DNA from: Mesorhizobium waimense
Lineage (GTDB): Bacteria > Pseudomonadota > Alphaproteobacteria > Rhizobiales > Rhizobiaceae
Length of the DNA stretch: 64,000 nucleotides
Direction of reading: 5' to 3'
NCBI RefSeq assembly: GCF_003601975.1
Contig: NZ_QZWZ01000026.1
Coordinates: 29,639 to 93,638 of the forward strand
The notes beneath the pieces were generated by a model that did not search any database, was not told the DNA's origin, and saw only the letters and a program-made list of their open reading frames with translations. A program made the translations under genes and the position numbers. This document shows, one piece after another, positions 45,803 to 53,675 of the stretch (position 1 is the first letter of the stretch; each line of letters starts with the position of its first letter).

Positions 45803-45811
45803 GCCGTTGCC

Positions 45812-46183
45812 TCAGGTGCGCAGGATCTCGGGGACGCTCAGCGGCCCGAGATCGAGAATTCTCTTGTACTCGCCCGACCGGCGCCAGACACCACGTGCCT
45901 TGCCGTTTTCCCGGTCGCGCCTTGGATCGAACATCACGCCGGCGAAGTGGTCAAGGAACGCTTGTGCGGACGCCTGGTCGGCGAAGCAGTAGAGGCGCCA
46001 GTTTTCATACTTCTGGTCCGGCCATATCGCCTGCACCTGTCTCACCAGTGGGCTCAGTCCGCGGGTTTGGCAAAACGTGCGGATCAACGCGAAGCTGTGT
46101 CCTGTGCACAGGTCATCGGGCAGAGCCACCTGATAAGGCCATTCCCGATCGATCCTGGCAGGCGAGGGACCTCGGCTGCGCAT
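45812..46183 (-). CDS. conserved hypothetical protein in SOS-type context
   Basis: 123 residues. Features: WPYQVALPDDLCTGHSFALI, IWPDQKYENWRLYCFADQASAQAFL, FDPRRDRENGKARGVWRRSG. It has no signal or membrane segment. It starts just after a small broken gene downstream of the LexA box and precedes the SRAP fragment on the same strand, so it may be SOS-induced. No family name recalled, but I believe close relatives exist in rhizobia. Confidence 0.6.
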   Translation of the reverse strand: MRSRGPSPARIDREWPYQVALPDDLCTGHSFALIRTFCQTRGLSPLVRQVQAIWPDQKYENWRLYCFADQASAQAFLDHFAGVMFDPRRDRENGKARGVWRRSGEYKRILDLGPLSVPEILRT

Positions 46184-46188
46184 CGGTG

Positions 46189-46300
46189 TCAGCGTGGTGT
46201 CGGCTCATCGGTCGTCTTCTCAAGCGCGTCGATGGCATCGTGATTGGCCACGCCAAATCTCCTCAGGTGAAGCATCTTTGATGCGCAAAAGCAGGTCCAT
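46189..46300 (-). pseudogene. small gene after LexA box, probable +1 frameshift
   Basis: AGGAGG lies 5-10 bases before ATG 46300 on the minus strand. The first frame reads MDLLLRIKDASPEEIW; a second frame then continues VANHDAIDALEKTTDEPTPR to a stop at 46189-46191. The total of 112 bases is one more than a multiple of three, which suggests a 1-base insertion around 46250. A 26-residue peptide in the first frame is the alternative. Confidence 0.35.
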
Positions 46301-46331
46301 CTGTGCCTCCTGTTGCTTCCCGGCCAACAGC

Positions 46332-46346
46332 GAACAAAATGGGAAC
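46332..46346. promoter_or_regulatory. alphaproteobacterial LexA (SOS) box
   Basis: GAAC-AAAATGG-GAAC is the direct-repeat SOS box of Alphaproteobacteria (GTTC-N7-GTTC on the other strand). It lies 32 bp before the small broken gene on the minus strand and 55 bp before the zinc-ribbon pseudogene on the plus strand. It would place the 45.7-46.3 kb relic operon under LexA. Confidence 0.75.
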
Positions 46347-46400
46347 AAAAATGTCAAGCGAGACCTTGACGACGGAGGAATATGTTCCTCATTGACAGGC

Positions 46401-46729
46401 ATGCCTGAACAACCAGAAAAATGGCCGCAAGGTGCCCCATGGACGTTGATGCATGCTCACAACGCGGGGCAGGTGGCCCGTATTTGCTGCGGCCACTGCA
46501 ACATTAAGACATTAAGCGCTTCTATAAGCCGCTGGAGCTTCGGGAAGTCATTGGCAATGTCACCATTGAGCAGGTGCGGGCAAAGGTCCGCTGCGAAAAA
46601 TGCGGTCGCAAGGAATCAATGAGCGCAGAACTGTTCCATTCTGTCGGTCAGGAATTAGTGACGGTCCGTTTCCGACGCTTGGTCGAAATCAGATGGGAAC
46701 GGCGGGTTATCTGGAGAGACGAAAGCTAA
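46401..46729 (+). pseudogene. zinc-ribbon hypothetical protein broken by an 8-bp tandem duplication
   Basis: The first 36 codons from ATG 46401 give MPEQPEKWPQGAPWTLMHAH and a CCGHC element. At 46501-46516 ACATTAAG is repeated twice in tandem; removing one copy joins the rest in frame (RFYKPLELREVIGNVTIEQV, RCEKCGRKE) to a stop at 46727-46729. The repaired protein would have 107 residues with two C-x2-C pairs, that is a zinc ribbon. The gene overlaps the convergent next gene by 4 bp. Confidence 0.75.
46501..46516 (+). repeat. 8-bp tandem duplication (ACATTAAG)2
   Basis: ACATTAAG at 46501-46508 and 46509-46516. It causes the frameshift in the zinc-ribbon gene; such short direct duplications arise by replication slippage. 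Confidence 0.85.
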
Positions 46730-47016
46730 GCGCTCCCGTCCGTTTCGCTGTCCTCGTCTATTTCGCGCACCGGCAGATAGGCGTTGGTTTCGAGCCACTC
46801 GCGCAAGATGACTTGAATTAGGTATGATCTGCCGACTTTCATTTCGGCAGCAATCGAGTTGAGCGCATCCTCGGTTGCCGGTTCCAGCGGCACGCCTGTC
46901 ACGTTTCTGAGCATCAATGCAGCTCGACGCAATATAATCTGCAGATCCGCACGTGACATGTCCCCGATGCGATCGGCCGCGCTTTCAAGCTCTACGGCAA
47001 TAGATTGACGCGTCAT
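46726..47016 (-). CDS. small helical, possibly ribbon-helix-helix protein
   Basis: 96 residues. The C-terminal half EDALNSIAAEMKVGRSYLIQVILREWLETN looks like the strand-helix-helix of RHH DNA-binding proteins. N-terminal half: SADRIGDMSRADLQIILRRAALMLRN. No exact family is recalled. It is 34 bp downstream of the MucR-like gene on the same strand. Confidence 0.6.
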   Translation of the reverse strand: MTRQSIAVELESAADRIGDMSRADLQIILRRAALMLRNVTGVPLEPATEDALNSIAAEMKVGRSYLIQVILREWLETNAYLPVREIDEDSETDGSA

Positions 47017-47050
47017 CGCATCGAGCCCGCTTGTCTGAGGCAGGGTCCTC

Positions 47051-47518
47051 TTAGGCCTTCACCCGCTTGGCTGGTGCCTTCTTGGCTGGCGCCTTCTTGG
47101 TGTGCATTTTTGCGCTCGCCTTGCGACCAAGTCCGATAGACTTCGCCAGCTCTGACCGTTGTGCAGCGTAGCTTGGTGCCACCATAGGATAGTCCCGCGC
47201 CAACCCCCACTTGGCTCGATACTCGTCAGGCGTCATGCCAAGCAAGCCCAAGTGCCGTTTCATCGACTTGAACTTGCGCCCATCTTCCAAGGAAATGATA
47301 TGGTCGGGAAACACGGATTTTTTCGGATTGACCGCCGGGGCCTGTGTTGGCTGCTCAACTACAGCTGGCTTGACTAGGCTAACGAGAGCGGAATTCACCA
47401 AAGAAATAAGATCGGGCAGGCCTGCTACGGGTACTGCGTTATTTTGGACAAACGCCGCGACAATATCCGCGGTCAATTCCATCAATTCCGCGCTCTGGCG
47501 ATTGTTCTCTTCGGTCAT
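47051..47518 (-). CDS. Ros/MucR-family transcriptional regulator, zinc-less variant
   Basis: 155 residues. The family core is clear: FPDHIISLEDGRKFKSMKRHL, GMTPDEYRAKWGLARDYPMVAPSYAAQRS. The Cys of the usual IxCLEDG zinc ligand is Ser here, and the second His of the finger is also absent. Some Mesorhizobium loti Ros homologues likewise bind DNA without zinc (memory). The Lys/Ala-rich tail (KKAPAKKAPAKRVKA) resembles H-NS/histone-like tails. Regulates AT-rich DNA, exopolysaccharide or mobile-element genes in the family. Confidence 0.88.
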   Translation of the reverse strand: MTEENNRQSAELMELTADIVAAFVQNNAVPVAGLPDLISLVNSALVSLVKPAVVEQPTQAPAVNPKKSVFPDHIISLEDGRKFKSMKRHLGLLGMTPDEYRAKWGLARDYPMVAPSYAAQRSELAKSIGLGRKASAKMHTKKAPAKKAPAKRVKA

Positions 47519-47876
47519 TCATCAACTCCTATTGCTATTCCGCTTTCGTATGGCGGAAAGTCGGATCGCGCAAGAAGCAGGGCCACAGAACGGAATACTC
47601 GGGATCATCGGCCGGCGGTGGTTTAAGGCAGAGTCTTGAAAACTTCCGCACCTGGAACTGTACACGCCTACATTGCTAGACGGCACGCCTTCGTTCCGGC
47701 AAAGCTGCGAATCGCGGGGCCACTGGCAATCCGCAGGTCGGCGGGTTCAGGCAATGCTCATTGAAAGATGGGCCGCCGACTTTCCTTTTGGCTGTAAAGC
47801 TCGGCGGGTTGTCGCTCTCGATTGCCGTCACAAATTGATCGACGGGACGTGGCGACGTGGATGGCTACCACACGGT
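47519..47876. other. intergenic region upstream of the MucR-like gene
   Basis: No gene supported. It must include the mucR-type promoter (47519 onward). Short open frames on the plus strand (47673-47885 and nearby) lack start signals and family features. Confidence 0.5.
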
Positions 47877-48056
47877 CTATATTAGTGGATGTAGATCGAG
47901 CGGTCCTTGACGTTTATATGCTACCCAAGCCTCGGCGGGCACTGCCGAATCCGCCCGGGCCAGCCAGTTCGCGCGCTCAGCCTCGGTAAGCGAATTCCAC
48001 CACTGCATACCGGCGATTTCGTCAGCAGTCGGATTCCGGTTCGGTTCGTCTGCCAT
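47877..48056 (-). CDS. small hypothetical protein, 59 residues
   Basis: From ATG 48056 with AGGATAAG 8 bases upstream. Sequence MADEPNRNPTADEIAGMQWW then NSLTEAERANWLARA. Hydrophilic, one helix-turn-helix-like Trp-rich stretch. Part of the run of small genes behind the relaxase, as often seen in rhizobial transfer regions. Function unknown. Confidence 0.6.
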   Translation of the reverse strand: MADEPNRNPTADEIAGMQWWNSLTEAERANWLARADSAVPAEAWVAYKRQGPLDLHPLI

Positions 48057-48091
48057 TTTCTTATCCTCGCGTAAAACTTGGGCGCCAGCTA

Positions 48092-48298
48092 TCAGAACGG
48101 CCAAAAGCCGGCCAAAAAAGCCAGCATTTCGCTGCCCCACTGCACGAAGTTTTGGTACCAGCCAGACACTGTTTCATAAGCAACCTGCAGTGCACCTAGG
48201 AAGAAAACGAAACAGATGACGATAGCAAATACCTTGCCAAACCCCTCGTCACCCTTCGGGTCGCTGCTCTGGTAAACGTAATCCTGTCGATTAAACAT
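48092..48298 (-). CDS. small membrane protein, 68 residues
   Basis: Hydrophilic N-terminus (FNRQDYVYQSSDPKGDEGFG), a membrane helix (VFAIVICFVFFLGALQVAY) and an amphipathic second segment (MLAFLAGFWPF). It starts 7 bp after the relaxase stop, on the same strand, so it is likely co-transcribed. Unknown function. Confidence 0.6.
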   Translation of the reverse strand: MFNRQDYVYQSSDPKGDEGFGKVFAIVICFVFFLGALQVAYETVSGWYQNFVQWGSEMLAFLAGFWPF

Positions 48299-48304
48299 GG
48301 TCCA

Positions 48305-50743
48305 TTAACGGTCCCGGTCGTCGCGGTCGCGTTCCCTTCTTTCTAGTTCCTCGCGCTCCAACTCCTCGAGGCGAGGAATATGCTGTTGCGCCGGATCGGT
48401 CCGCGTCGTTTCACCGCCGCGTTGTGCGGCCTCCTTGTCCCTGTTTAACTTATCCTGCAGCCGATTTGTAGCATCTACGGTCGACGCCAGTTCGTGAGCC
48501 TGCTCGGCCGGTTCGTCCGGCCGGCGCTCAGCCTCCTCGGGGCGAGGATCTCGCTGCTGTTCGGTCACGGCATCGACATTTGCAGGGGTTTTGCCCTGCT
48601 CTTCTGCCGGCCGCTCTTGCGTCTGCTCTGCCGCCTCGATGGCGCGCTTGAGCTCCGGATCCTTCTCGGCTACCTCGCGCATATAAGTGTTGCCCTGGAC
48701 GGCAAGCTCTGCCGCGCGAGCCAGTCCGCGCTCAATATCAGCTCGGAATACCCTTGGATCGTTGGAAAGCTCACCGGCCTCAATTCTATCCAAACCCTCG
48801 CGACTGGTTTCGATGTCCACAAGAACGTCATTTACCGCCTCGACAACCGCCTTACCGTGTTTGGCGACTGCCGCATCCCACTGTTCATTCGCATCGTCGC
48901 GACGCTCGTCTCGCTCGGTCGCAGTTCCCTGCTCCGCCTGTGCCTGGCCCTTCATCGCGTAAAGCTCCATGAGCTCGCGCCGGCCGTTCACATGCTCGCG
49001 GGCGACAGACGCGACTTCATCAAAGTCGCCTCGCTCGTCCGGACCGACGCTCCGCTCCAGCCGGAACAAGGCCGTCTCGACTTTCTTTTCATATGCTTCA
49101 AACTCTGCTCGTGTTGTCTCGCGCATTTCCTGGCCCTCCAAAACGACTTTCTGTAAGGTTACCAGATTGGCGCGGAATTTTGACCCGAAATCTGCATGGA
49201 CGACATTTACGCTCGCTTCTGCCTGACCTGCCGAAAGGCTTGCTGTCAAGTGATCCCGCTGCTGTTCCGCATAAGCGACAACACGCCGATCACCGCTGGC
49301 GAGCGCAATTTTCTGCCAACTCTGCGTTGCCTTTATGGCATACTCAAAGCTTCTTTCGGCCTTCGCCAGACTTCTCCGGCCGCCCCGCTTGGCGTCGTAC
49401 CGTCCCTGCGCCGCCTCGCTGGTCCCGACGTGCTCGGTCCGCCCTTCCCTGCTCACCGGCCTCACCTGATTGCGGGTAAAGGCGGGCGGACTGGCGAACT
49501 CGCGACGATCGGTCATCTCCATCGCTATTCCATGCGCCCGAGCCATCTGCGCCATTGTGGCCCGCCACTCCCGAAACACCTGAGGGGTCGTCTCGATCCG
49601 ATCACCCGATTCCGATCGCATGGTGATGATCGCGTGCGCATGGACATGTGGCCGCTTGCCTCCATCTCCTTCTTCCTTCGGATCATTGGCCGGATCATGC
49701 ATGGCAAACACGTAGCGATGGCCGGCGAACTGCTCGGCAAGGAAGTCGCGTGCAGCGTTTTCAAACGCCTCGACATTCGTACCGGCCCGGGCCGACATGA
49801 TCAGGTGCATCACGTCCCGGCCTTTGCGGCTGTGCAGATCACCGCGCCATTCCTTTTGCACCAGATCACCAGCACGTTTATCGTCACCAACGATTTGGCC
49901 GCGGTCATCGCGAACGTCGCCGTCATGACGTTCGACTAGGCTCCGCAATTTGCTGGCGCCATACTCGACACCGTTGCCGTAGCCCTGGAACGAGAACCGC
50001 GCAGCCACATCCTGCGCCGCCGCACTGGCGTCATATCGCGCCTGAATGATGCTGGCGGCCTTATCGTCGCCAGTCAGCCGCTCCCCCTGACCGCTTCTGA
50101 GCACGACAGCACCTTGAACCATCACCGCGCCGTCGGCCTGGCGCGTGACCGCGTAAGCATAGCGGCGATCGGCGAATGCGCTCGTCAAACTATTCCTGAC
50201 CAGCTCATGCATCGCCTCGTCTGACGAAACCGCCGCAGTCGCAATCTCTACGGTAAAGCTACCGATATCGCGGCTCTCTGCGCGGTTCTGGAACAGATGG
50301 TTCCAGTCTCCCCGCAGCCGCGCTAGATCCTCCAGGCTGCTGATGCGCTCGCCGTTCTCGTTCTCGACGGCGAGCTCGCCGCCGCGCGACACATAATTCA
50401 GCATCGCCCCCACCCTCGCGCCGGCGCCGTAGGATGCCATTTTGACAACCGCGGGCTGGCTGCCCTGGGCCACCGCTGCTAGCCGCGCTTCTATTGGACG
50501 GGACACCGCTGCTGCCCGCGTCTCGGCCGCGAAGATCGGCTTGGCGGCCGGCCGCCGCATTTTCGGCTGGCTGCCACCACCGCTACCAGCACCACCGCCG
50601 CCTAGCTCGGCCATCGCTTTCAATCGACGCTTCATTTCGTCTTCGGCCGACGAACGGCGTTTTGGCCCAAGCGATAGCTCATGCAGCAACGCCGCACGGC
50701 GCTGCTGCCATTCGCTCGTGAAGGCGCCGAAGAAGATTTCCAA
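48305..50743 (-). CDS. MOBP-type relaxase (VirD2/MobA-like mobilization nuclease)
   Basis: 812 residues. Basic, Gly/Ala-rich N-terminus, then the relaxase domain with the HUH-type metal motif KRPHVHAHAII (H366, H368, H370) preceded by FAMHDPANDP. A long helical, acidic C-terminal half (about 440-800) is rich in Glu/Arg. The catalytic Tyr is expected near residue 110-130 (a candidate lies in LNYVSRGGE), which I cannot fix from sequence alone. It nicks oriT and is led into the recipient by VirD4. It follows the MobC-like gene with a 3-bp gap. Confidence 0.9.
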   Translation of the reverse strand: MEIFFGAFTSEWQQRRAALLHELSLGPKRRSSAEDEMKRRLKAMAELGGGGAGSGGGSQPKMRRPAAKPIFAAETRAAAVSRPIEARLAAVAQGSQPAVVKMASYGAGARVGAMLNYVSRGGELAVENENGERISSLEDLARLRGDWNHLFQNRAESRDIGSFTVEIATAAVSSDEAMHELVRNSLTSAFADRRYAYAVTRQADGAVMVQGAVVLRSGQGERLTGDDKAASIIQARYDASAAAQDVAARFSFQGYGNGVEYGASKLRSLVERHDGDVRDDRGQIVGDDKRAGDLVQKEWRGDLHSRKGRDVMHLIMSARAGTNVEAFENAARDFLAEQFAGHRYVFAMHDPANDPKEEGDGGKRPHVHAHAIITMRSESGDRIETTPQVFREWRATMAQMARAHGIAMEMTDRREFASPPAFTRNQVRPVSREGRTEHVGTSEAAQGRYDAKRGGRRSLAKAERSFEYAIKATQSWQKIALASGDRRVVAYAEQQRDHLTASLSAGQAEASVNVVHADFGSKFRANLVTLQKVVLEGQEMRETTRAEFEAYEKKVETALFRLERSVGPDERGDFDEVASVAREHVNGRRELMELYAMKGQAQAEQGTATERDERRDDANEQWDAAVAKHGKAVVEAVNDVLVDIETSREGLDRIEAGELSNDPRVFRADIERGLARAAELAVQGNTYMREVAEKDPELKRAIEAAEQTQERPAEEQGKTPANVDAVTEQQRDPRPEEAERRPDEPAEQAHELASTVDATNRLQDKLNRDKEAAQRGGETTRTDPAQQHIPRLEELEREELERRERDRDDRDR

Positions 50744-50746
50744 GGC

Positions 50747-51148
50747 CTACGCCTCCCCTCGCCGCTTGTGACCGGCACGTTTTGATAGCGATCGTAACTC
50801 GGTCATCATGGCCGCCTGGATGCGCTGCACGTTGCCAAGATTGATGTCGAGCTCGCTTGGGTGAACGGTCTTGCCGCTGTTTATTGATCGCGCCACCTGG
50901 TTCAGGTTGACGCCGATCGCGCGCATGTCCTCCAGCAACAGCGCCATGACGAGCCGATCATCCTTAGTCAGGATTGGTCGCACGCCGGCGCCTTCGAGGA
51001 TTAGCGACCGGAAAAACCCGGAAACCGTCATGTCGGCCGCCTCAGCGGCCTTCTCGATCGCCGCATATTCGTCCGCGCCGACGCGGGCATGCACCATTCG
51101 ACCCCTCCGGTCCGGCTCGAGCCGGACCTCGAATTTCGTGTCGTCCAT
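50747..51148 (-). CDS. MobC-like mobilization accessory protein
   Basis: 133 residues. N-terminal RHH-like stretch VHARVGADEYAAIEKAAEAADMTVSGFFRSLIL and a MobC-type region MRAIGVNLNQVARSIN (about 86-101) that is nearly diagnostic of the bacterial mobilisation protein family. It binds oriT and helps strand opening for the relaxase. Start ATG 51148 is 63 bp from the oriT inverted repeat; the relaxase gene follows after 3 bp. Confidence 0.85.
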   Translation of the reverse strand: MDDTKFEVRLEPDRRGRMVHARVGADEYAAIEKAAEAADMTVSGFFRSLILEGAGVRPILTKDDRLVMALLLEDMRAIGVNLNQVARSINSGKTVHPSELDINLGNVQRIQAAMMTELRSLSKRAGHKRRGEA

Positions 51149-51210
51149 TGGCCTGGGCCCCTCTCTCTGGCGCTTGCGGCAGGCATCGAGGGCTTGTTCC
51201 TCGATCGTCG

Positions 51211-51242
51211 GGAAAAATGTCGCACATTTTTCCGTATCCTGC
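51211..51242. other. origin of transfer (oriT) with IncP-type nic site
   Basis: An exact 10-bp inverted repeat GGAAAAATGT / ACATTTTTCC (51211-51220 and 51224-51233) is followed 1 bp after by TATCCTGC at 51235-51242. The RP4/IncP nic region has the same layout: an inverted repeat close to YATCCTG|Y. Cleavage is predicted between 51241 and 51242. Its position next to mobC and a MOBP relaxase supports this. Strand and exact nick site are inferred. Confidence 0.85.
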
Positions 51243-51628
51243 CATCATCAATAGATGTGAAATTCACACTCAGTAAAACCAATTTTTCGAGCAGTCCACA
51301 CTTTGCTCGTCCACATCGAAACTCTGGACAGGGCCTCCGTCCCTGCCCTTTCAAACGCTAAAACGCTCTCCAGGGTTCACCTCCAGGACCGCTTTGTCGG
51401 CCTTTGTGTGCCCCTCGTACTCGCCCGCAAGGGACGCTCCGCTCTTCGCCCTGGCCGGCTGCGTGCGAGCGTCACAGACGGCCTTCGCGCGGCTCCGGGG
51501 TTCACCACAAAAGGAGCAGGAAGGCTGGTGGCGGCGCTGACGGCCCCTTTGGCCAAACGAAGGAAAGTTGCGTCGACTGGCAAGGGCTCCAGGGTTTGCT
51601 CAACGCCAGCGTGCGCACCACTCCCGTT

Positions 51629-51711
51629 TTCACACGACCTGTTCACACGAGATATTCACATGCCATGACGTTACGGTGTGAAAGTAAGATGTGATTGAAG
51701 TATCACACCTT
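51629..51711. repeat. 13-bp-period direct repeats with inverted copies (TTCACA motif)
   Basis: TTCACACGA at 51629 and 51642 and TTCACATGC at 51655 start exactly 13 bp apart. GGTGTGAA at 51675-51682 is an inverted copy, and ATCACACC near 51702-51709 is a further one. The array is about 150-200 bp upstream of the virC1-like gene. It could be an operator, a ParB/VirC-binding site or iteron-like replication site. Confidence 0.6.
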
Positions 51712-51862
51712 CGGATGGTGAGGCGTGATCGCATCGTGTAAAAACGCCATGCGTACCCAAGCATTCACGTCGTTTGGAAATGCTGTTTGCCCAAGAGGAG
51801 GCATGAGCGTGGCGAGGGCCTGACCGCGTTCGGCTTTGGGGACGGCAAAAGAGGGTTCAGAC

Positions 51863-52576
51863 ATGCCTCGAAGAATTTGCGCGATCAGCGGAAAAGGCGG
51901 TGCCGGGAAGACGACGGCCATTATCCTCGTTGCCGGCGAGTACGCTATTCAAGGAAAGAAGGTTCTTCTGATCGACGCCGATCCGCGCCAGAACCTCGCC
52001 GAATGGTGGAAGCGATGTGAGGCCAAGGACAATCTTCCGGCCAACATCGAGCTGCACAGCGCGGCAACCCAGCGAAGCATCGAAACCGTGCTGGCCGAAC
52101 AGAACGGCGTCTATGACGTAATTCTGATGGACTCACCGGGCATCGACAGCGTCATTCGCGATACGATCATCCGCAACTCCGACCTGGTGCTGACGCCAAT
52201 TCAGCCGAACCAGGATGAAATCAAGGCGGCCGGCGAAGCCGCCACCATCACGGCGGATATTGGCGACAGGGAGGGGCGCACGATTCCGCACCTCAACGTG
52301 GTGACGCGCATCGCCCTTCCGGGCCGCGTTCTCGAGGCTTACAGGCTGATCCGTCCGTTCATCGCCAATCTTCGCGACAACGGCTATGAATCGACGCTGA
52401 TGGAAACCGAGCTCACCGAAAGAAATTGCTACCGCGAAATCCGCAACGGCCTCGGCACCTTGCAGATGCTCGAGCTGACCGACCCGGTCATGAAGGGTCG
52501 CGCGGAGATCGCGGCGTTTGTGGACGAGCTCGATCGCCATCTCGCGGCAAACCAGGAAAAGGTGGGAAATGTCTAA
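51863..52576 (+). CDS. VirC1/ParA-like ATPase
   Basis: 237 residues from ATG 51863, GAGGG at about 10 bases upstream. Deviant Walker A SGKGGAGKTTAI (about 9-20), LLIDADPRQNLAEWWKRC, then LMDSPGID. A MinD/ParA-type ATPase close in plan to VirC1, which binds next to the origin (overdrive) and recruits relaxosome complexes to the cell pole. It overlaps the following VirC2-like gene by 8 bp. No ParB is adjacent, which favours a VirC role over partition. Confidence 0.85.
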   Translation: MPRRICAISGKGGAGKTTAIILVAGEYAIQGKKVLLIDADPRQNLAEWWKRCEAKDNLPANIELHSAATQRSIETVLAEQNGVYDVILMDSPGIDSVIRDTIIRNSDLVLTPIQPNQDEIKAAGEAATITADIGDREGRTIPHLNVVTRIALPGRVLEAYRLIRPFIANLRDNGYESTLMETELTERNCYREIRNGLGTLQMLELTDPVMKGRAEIAAFVDELDRHLAANQEKVGNV

Positions 52577-53009
52577 ACCAGGCAAACTGTCCGTCGCTGA
52601 CTTTCCGATCGCACCGCGACGGCAGAAGCCAGCCACATCCAAAGCCACAATGAAGCCAGCCTCTGTGTCGGAAGAGGCAGAGGCGCCAACGGCTGCGCGG
52701 GAACCTACAGCGCCGCCGGTCTCAGAAGCGGATGCTACAAGAGAGCGTCCGCGGCGCGGTCTGCCGAACCCGAGCGGTGACGAGCGCAAGAGCAAGGCGA
52801 TCGAGCGTGCCCTGGCTCAGGAGGAGGGACGATATCGCCTGCGTGACTTGAAACGAGCACACGGGCGGGAAGCCAAGCACTACGTCAACTGCCCACTGGA
52901 CTACGACACCAAGATGCGACTGCAAAAGGCCGCCTTCGATAACGACATCAAGATGACGGTGATCATAAAGGCAGCCATCGACCAGTTCCTCCGAGACAAC
53001 GGCTATTGA
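52569..53009 (+). CDS. VirC2-like RHH DNA-binding protein
   Basis: 146 residues. Pro/Ala/Glu-rich N-terminal half (low complexity) and a folded C-terminal RHH-type module: YVNCPLDYDTKMRLQKAAFD, then KMTVIIKAAIDQFLRDNGY. This matches VirC2-type C-terminal fold and size. ATG 52569 overlaps the ATPase gene by 8 bp, as in virC1-virC2. Binds DNA next to oriT (overdrive). Confidence 0.7.
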   Translation: MSKPGKLSVADFPIAPRRQKPATSKATMKPASVSEEAEAPTAAREPTAPPVSEADATRERPRRGLPNPSGDERKSKAIERALAQEEGRYRLRDLKRAHGREAKHYVNCPLDYDTKMRLQKAAFDNDIKMTVIIKAAIDQFLRDNGY

Positions 53010-53012
53010 TCC

Positions 53013-53405
53013 TTGAGCGGCCGAAGCTTCCTGCTCGGGATAACGATCGGTATCCTCATTGGCATCTACGCCGCACCGTTGGTCGGTCGCCACGGCTTCG
53101 ACTTTGGTGAAAGCTCAAAAGCCGCCTCCCCATTGAACGGGCTTATGGAATCCGCTCTCGATGTGGCCATCCGGCCAACCGACGAAACCGCCAAAGGCGA
53201 GCTGTTTCGCTTATCCAATTGGGATATCTCAATGCATGGGACTGGATCGACGGTTGCCGTGAAGCGATGTATTAGTATTGGCAAAGATTCTATCGCGTGC
53301 GAACTCCTGGCGCATCTGGGGTGGGTCGATGGGGAAAAACGTGTCGAAGCTGTGTTCGAGGGAAAGCCGGGTGCTTGGCGAATGGTTGCAGCCAGGGCCA
53401 GCTGA
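53013..53405 (+). CDS. small membrane-anchored hypothetical protein
   Basis: 130 residues from TTG 53013, 3 bp after the VirC2-like gene. One N-terminal membrane helix (FLLGITIGILIGIYAAPLVG) and a periplasmic or cytoplasmic domain ending VEAVFEGKPGAWRMVAARAS. No family recognised. Part of the virC-like operon. Confidence 0.6.
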   Translation: MSGRSFLLGITIGILIGIYAAPLVGRHGFDFGESSKAASPLNGLMESALDVAIRPTDETAKGELFRLSNWDISMHGTGSTVAVKRCISIGKDSIACELLAHLGWVDGEKRVEAVFEGKPGAWRMVAARAS

Positions 53406-53612
53406 TTTTCTCTCGGTGGGCAGTGCCTATCCCTGCGCCAGCTCAAAGGTATTATGAATGCAGGCTTCCGCTGGAAAGAACCATGCAAGGCGATCGCAGC
53501 ACGGCCGTGATGGTTGCTTATTGCGAGTAGCGGAAGGCGCTGTCCTCACTCCCGGCTCCTGGAAAATCGCTCTGCAAGAGAGTGCCGGGGCGTCCTTGGG
53601 GCAATCCCGTTT

Positions 53613-53624
53613 TCAAATGTTTGA
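53613..53624. promoter_or_regulatory. candidate dyad operator before the XRE regulator
   Basis: TCAAA-TG-TTTGA at 53613-53624 is a perfect 5-bp dyad, 52 bp before the regulator GTG. It may be an autoregulatory operator; short, so low confidence. Confidence 0.35.
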
Positions 53625-53675
53625 TTGAGATCGTCGCCCTGTCCGCGACTGGAGCAAAGCAAGAAAGGAGAGGAC

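Larger units (their letters stand above)
51149..51862. other. oriT-bearing intergenic region between mobC and virC1-like gene
   Basis: About 700 bp with no gene supported; open frames are in conflict on both strands and show no domains. It holds oriT at 51211-51242 and a repeat array at 51629-51711 (both listed). Flanked by divergent transfer genes, as is typical of a transfer origin. Confidence 0.6.

Noticed and set aside
51303..51668. Open frames on both strands between oriT and the virC1-like gene
   Set aside because: They overlap each other and the repeat array, lack start signals and have no domain; treated as non-coding.
51863..53009. A parAB partition locus and plasmid replication origin
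   Set aside because: The second gene is RHH-type and VirC2-like rather than ParB, no repABC genes are seen, and the context is oriT. VirC-like is the better reading.
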